NCBI GenBank assembly: GCA_937997605.1
Contig: CALLFD010000097.1
Location: 1-7,788 of the forward strand
Source: an uncultured Collinsella sp.
Lineage (GTDB): Bacteria > Actinomycetota > Coriobacteriia > Coriobacteriales > Coriobacteriaceae
Direction of reading: 5' to 3'
DNA length: 7,788 nucleotides
A model generated the notes under the pieces. That model ran no database searches. It was not told where the DNA came from and saw nothing but the letters and a program-made list of their open reading frames with translations. This document shows positions 5,859-7,788 of the stretch, piece after piece; positions within the stretch are counted from its first letter, which is position 1; each line of letters opens with the position of its first letter. A program made the translations under genes and the position numbers.

Positions 5859-7022
5859 CTAATACAGGCCCGCCTCACGAATGGCCTCGACAGCCAAAGC
5901 GATCTGGTCGGGCGGCAGGACCAGCGCCATGCGCACGTGCCCCTCGCCCGAAGGACCAAAGCTCGCGCCCGGCGTCACCACAACGCCGGCCTTCTCCATG
6001 AGCTCCTCGCAAAACGCCATGGAATCGGTGCGACCACCGGGAAGCTTGGCCCACACAAACATAGAGCCATGCGCGTTGGGACGCTCCCAGCCCAGGCCCT
6101 CAAGACCGTCGCACAGGACATCGCGGCGCTCCTGGTACTTCAGACGCTGTGCCTCGACCTCATCGCGCGGGCCATTAAGGCACGCGATAGCAGCCTTCTG
6201 GATCGGGAGGAACATACCGAAGTCAATCTGGCTGCGCAGCTTGGCAAAGGCCGAGACCACGTCCTCGCGACCGACCAAAAAGCCAATGCGGGCACCGGTG
6301 ACGTTAAACGACTTGGAAAGCGAGAAGAACTCCACACCCACCTCGAGCGCACCGGGATACTGCAAGAAGCTGCCACCCGGCTCGCCGTCGAACACGATGT
6401 CGGAGTAGGCATTGTCATGCACGATCAACAGATCATGCTCGCGGGCGAAAGCGATGATCTCCTCGTAGACCTCGGGCGTGCCCACCGAGCCCACCGGGTT
6501 GGCGGGCAGCGACACGATCATATACTTGGCACGATCGGCCACCTCGGGATCGATACCCGCCACATAGGGCAGGTAATTGTGCTCGGCAACCAGCGGATAG
6601 TACTCGAGCTTGGCATCGGCGATCTTGGCACCCGCCTCAAAGACCGGGTAGCACGGATCGGGAACCAAAATAGTGTCACCCGGATCGAGCAGGGCCAGGC
6701 CCAAATGACCCACGCCCTCCTGCGTGCCGTTGCACGACTGCACCATGGACGGTGTAATGCCCGAAACGCCAAAGCGGCGCTCATAGTAGTCGCACACGGC
6801 TTGCTTGAGTTCCGGCAGGTCACGCAGGGCATACTTCCACATCTCTGGGTCCTGCGCAGCCTGGGTCAGCGCCTCGACCACGTGGTCGTACGGCTTAAAG
6901 TCGGGCGTGCCCACGCTCATGTTATAAATGGTCTTGCCCTGAGCCTTCAGTGCGAGAAGCTTGTTGTTGAGCGAGGCGAAGACCTCCGCGCCAAAGCGGT
7001 CGAGACGCTGCGATGCCTGCAT
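5859..7022 (-). CDS. Class I/II PLP-dependent aminotransferase, DapL-like
   Basis: The 387-residue product is a fold-type I aminotransferase. It has GTPDF (38-42), the PLP-phosphate region CNGTQEG (97-103), PDPCYPVFEAG (121-131), PANPVG (173-178, Asn175), HDNAYSDIVFDG (202-213, Asp203), the Schiff-base lysine in SLSKSFN (Lys237), GARIGF (Arg245) and GHVRMAL (Arg364 for the substrate carboxylate). The overall pattern is closest to LL-diaminopimelate aminotransferase-like proteins rather than to aspartate or aromatic enzymes, but substrate cannot be read from sequence. Because DapH is encoded nearby, N-acetyl-LL-diaminopimelate is a reasonable candidate amino donor/acceptor. ATG at 7022 is preceded by AAAGGTGG (7027-7034); the frame stays open further upstream only because it runs through a terminator hairpin. 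A hairpin and terminator sit directly before the gene, hinting at leader control. Confidence 0.88.
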   Translation of the reverse strand: MQASQRLDRFGAEVFASLNNKLLALKAQGKTIYNMSVGTPDFKPYDHVVEALTQAAQDPEMWKYALRDLPELKQAVCDYYERRFGVSGITPSMVQSCNGTQEGVGHLGLALLDPGDTILVPDPCYPVFEAGAKIADAKLEYYPLVAEHNYLPYVAGIDPEVADRAKYMIVSLPANPVGSVGTPEVYEEIIAFAREHDLLIVHDNAYSDIVFDGEPGGSFLQYPGALEVGVEFFSLSKSFNVTGARIGFLVGREDVVSAFAKLRSQIDFGMFLPIQKAAIACLNGPRDEVEAQRLKYQERRDVLCDGLEGLGWERPNAHGSMFVWAKLPGGRTDSMAFCEELMEKAGVVVTPGASFGPSGEGHVRMALVLPPDQIALAVEAIREAGLY

Positions 7023-7040
7023 GGTGCCACCTTTCGATAT

Positions 7041-7072
7041 AAAAAACGCGGCGCTCCGACAAGAGCGCCGCG
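7041..7072 (-). terminator. Intrinsic terminator between nadE and the aminotransferase
   Basis: On the minus strand the 10-bp arms CGCGGCGCTC and GAGCGCCGCG (complement of 7063-7072 and 7047-7056) pair perfectly around a 6-nt loop and are followed by six T (7041-7046). It starts 68 nt after the nadE stop and ends only 18 nt before the aminotransferase start codon, so it may end nadE transcripts or work as an attenuator for the next gene. Confidence 0.9.
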
Positions 7073-7074
7073 CG

Positions 7075-7121
7075 ATACGGGCCATCAGATTGCAAAAGTG
7101 TAACGCTTGCAACCCCCGTAT
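7075..7121 (-). promoter_or_regulatory. Nested hairpin directly upstream of the terminator
   Basis: On the minus strand ATACGGG (7115-7121) pairs with CCCGTAT (7075-7081). Inside, two copies of the palindrome TTGCAA (7107-7112 and 7090-7095) can pair across an 11-nt loop. Only 2 nt separate this structure from the terminator stem. It could be one domain of a regulatory leader or, as DNA, a protein operator. No match to a known riboswitch class was recognised. Confidence 0.4.
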
Positions 7122-7140
7122 TGGTTCAATTTGGCCAACC

Positions 7141-7788
7141 TTAGTCAATTGCATTAAGCGCGTCGATCTGCGCAAGCCACAGTCGCGAGCTGGCGTCACT
7201 TGGCATACGCCAATCGCCGCGCGGGCTGAGCGTCACCGAGCCCACCTTGGGACCATCGGGCAGGCAGCTGCGCTTAAACTGCTGGGCAAAGAAGCGACGG
7301 TAGAACGTACGCAGCCACGTGTGGACGGTCTTGGCGTCGTAAACGCCCTCGAAGCTCTTGAGCGCCATACGGTAGATCTTGCCCGGCTCAAAGCCAAAAC
7401 GCAGCAGGTAGTAGAGGAAGTAGTCGTGCAGCTCGTACGGGCCCACCAAATCCTCAGTCTTCTGCGCAATCTCGCCGTCGCCCGTGGGCGGCAGAAGCTC
7501 GGGAGATACCGGCGTATCGAGGATATCGAGCAAGACCTCGGCAATGCGCCCGCCAAAGACATCGGCCGCATAGCGTACCAGATGGCGCACAAGCGTCTTA
7601 GGCACGCTCGCGTTGACGGCGTACATGCTCATGTGGTCGCCGTTGTACGTAGCCCAGCCGAGCGCCAGCTCCGACAGGTCGCCCGTGCCGATGACAAAAC
7701 CGCCAGCCTGGTTGGCCAGATCCATCAGAATCTGCGTACGCTCGCGCGCCTGGCTGTTCTCGTAGGTCACGTCCTGCACGGTCGGATC
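7141..7788 (-). CDS. nadE: Glutamine-dependent NAD+ synthetase, C-terminal part (5' end outside window)
   Basis: NadE amidates nicotinic acid adenine dinucleotide to NAD+ using ATP, with ammonia supplied from glutamine by an N-terminal nitrilase-type domain in the long form. Only the last 215 residues are here, ending at TAA (7141-7143 complement). [18 protein letters not shown] followed by [12 protein letters not shown] (visible residues 34-45), GDHMSMY and NASVPKTLV is the ATP-pyrophosphatase synthetase domain. The long tail ([25 protein letters not shown], then [12 protein letters not shown]) is like that of the large two-domain bacterial enzymes, so I infer the glutaminase-fused type, though that domain is not visible. 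The nucleotide-binding SGGxDS loop would lie outside. The GTG at 7779 is internal. The gene ends 68 nt before a strong terminator. Confidence 0.94.
   Translation of the reverse strand, partial: DPTVQDVTYENSQARERTQILMDLANQAGGFVIGTGDLSELALGWATYNGDHMSMYAVNASVPKTLVRHLVRYAADVFGGRIAEVLLDILDTPVSPELLPPTGDGEIAQKTEDLVGPYELHDYFLYYLLRFGFEPGKIYRMALKSFEGVYDAKTVHTWLRTFYRRFFAQQFKRSCLPDGPKVGSVTLSPRGDWRMPSDASSRLWLAQIDALNAID

Noticed and set aside
5838..7103. Long open frame on the plus strand (421 codons) opposite the aminotransferase
   Set aside because: It is antisense to a strongly recognised gene, with translation rich in His, Arg, Gly and Leu and no motif; this is typical of third-position GC bias.
7023..7140. 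Lysine riboswitch or T-box in the aminotransferase leader
   Set aside because: The gap is too short for either class, and no T-box GGTGG-ACCGCG-like signature or lysine aptamer features are visible. GGTGG there is part of the ribosome-binding site.
7023..7199. Upstream extension of the aminotransferase frame
   Set aside because: The frame is open but runs through the terminator hairpin and overlaps nadE; the extra residues match no aminotransferase.

Overview
The window reads as chromosomal DNA from a high-GC, Gram-positive gut-type actinobacterium. A Coriobacteriia member such as Collinsella is my best guess. This rests on base composition, the acetyl-branch lysine gene dapH, a Firmicute-style NA37 nucleoid protein, and a repeat that I associate, from memory only, with that group. 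No rRNA, tRNA, CRISPR array or transposase is present.

Layout: the left quarter is a plus-strand lysine/diaminopimelate block: dapA (5' end outside the window), dapB (TTG start, overlapping dapA by 8 nt) and dapH (39 nt after dapB). A 247-nt intergenic follows with three palindromic structures: a perfect 12-bp hairpin, a 98-nt long imperfect hairpin with 15-bp perfect outer arms, and a symmetric bidirectional terminator. Everything to the right is on the minus strand. In plus-coordinate order it holds an NA37 nucleoid-associated protein, a DUF2974 (Mbeg1-like) alpha/beta hydrolase bracketed by two copies of a 31-nt hairpin repeat, L-lactate dehydrogenase with its own terminator, a DapL-like class I aminotransferase, and the C-terminal part of glutamine-dependent NAD+ synthetase (nadE, cut by the window edge).

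How they work together: DapA and DapB make tetrahydrodipicolinate. DapH acylates it for the N-acetyl branch towards meso-diaminopimelate and lysine. That branch next needs an aminotransferase and a deacetylase. The DapL-like aminotransferase about 4 kb away is a candidate for the first; no deacetylase is visible. LDH regenerates NAD+ in fermentation and NadE makes NAD+, so a loose NAD theme exists, but separate terminators suggest independent units.

Most worth a second look: (1) the 98-nt structured element after dapH; (2) the paired hairpin repeats tightly flanking the hydrolase gene; (3) a hairpin plus intrinsic terminator directly before the aminotransferase ribosome-binding site, leaving no room for a downstream promoter and so suggesting either attenuation or partial read-through from nadE. 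The protein-coding genes themselves belong to known families; I do not see a clearly new protein system here.
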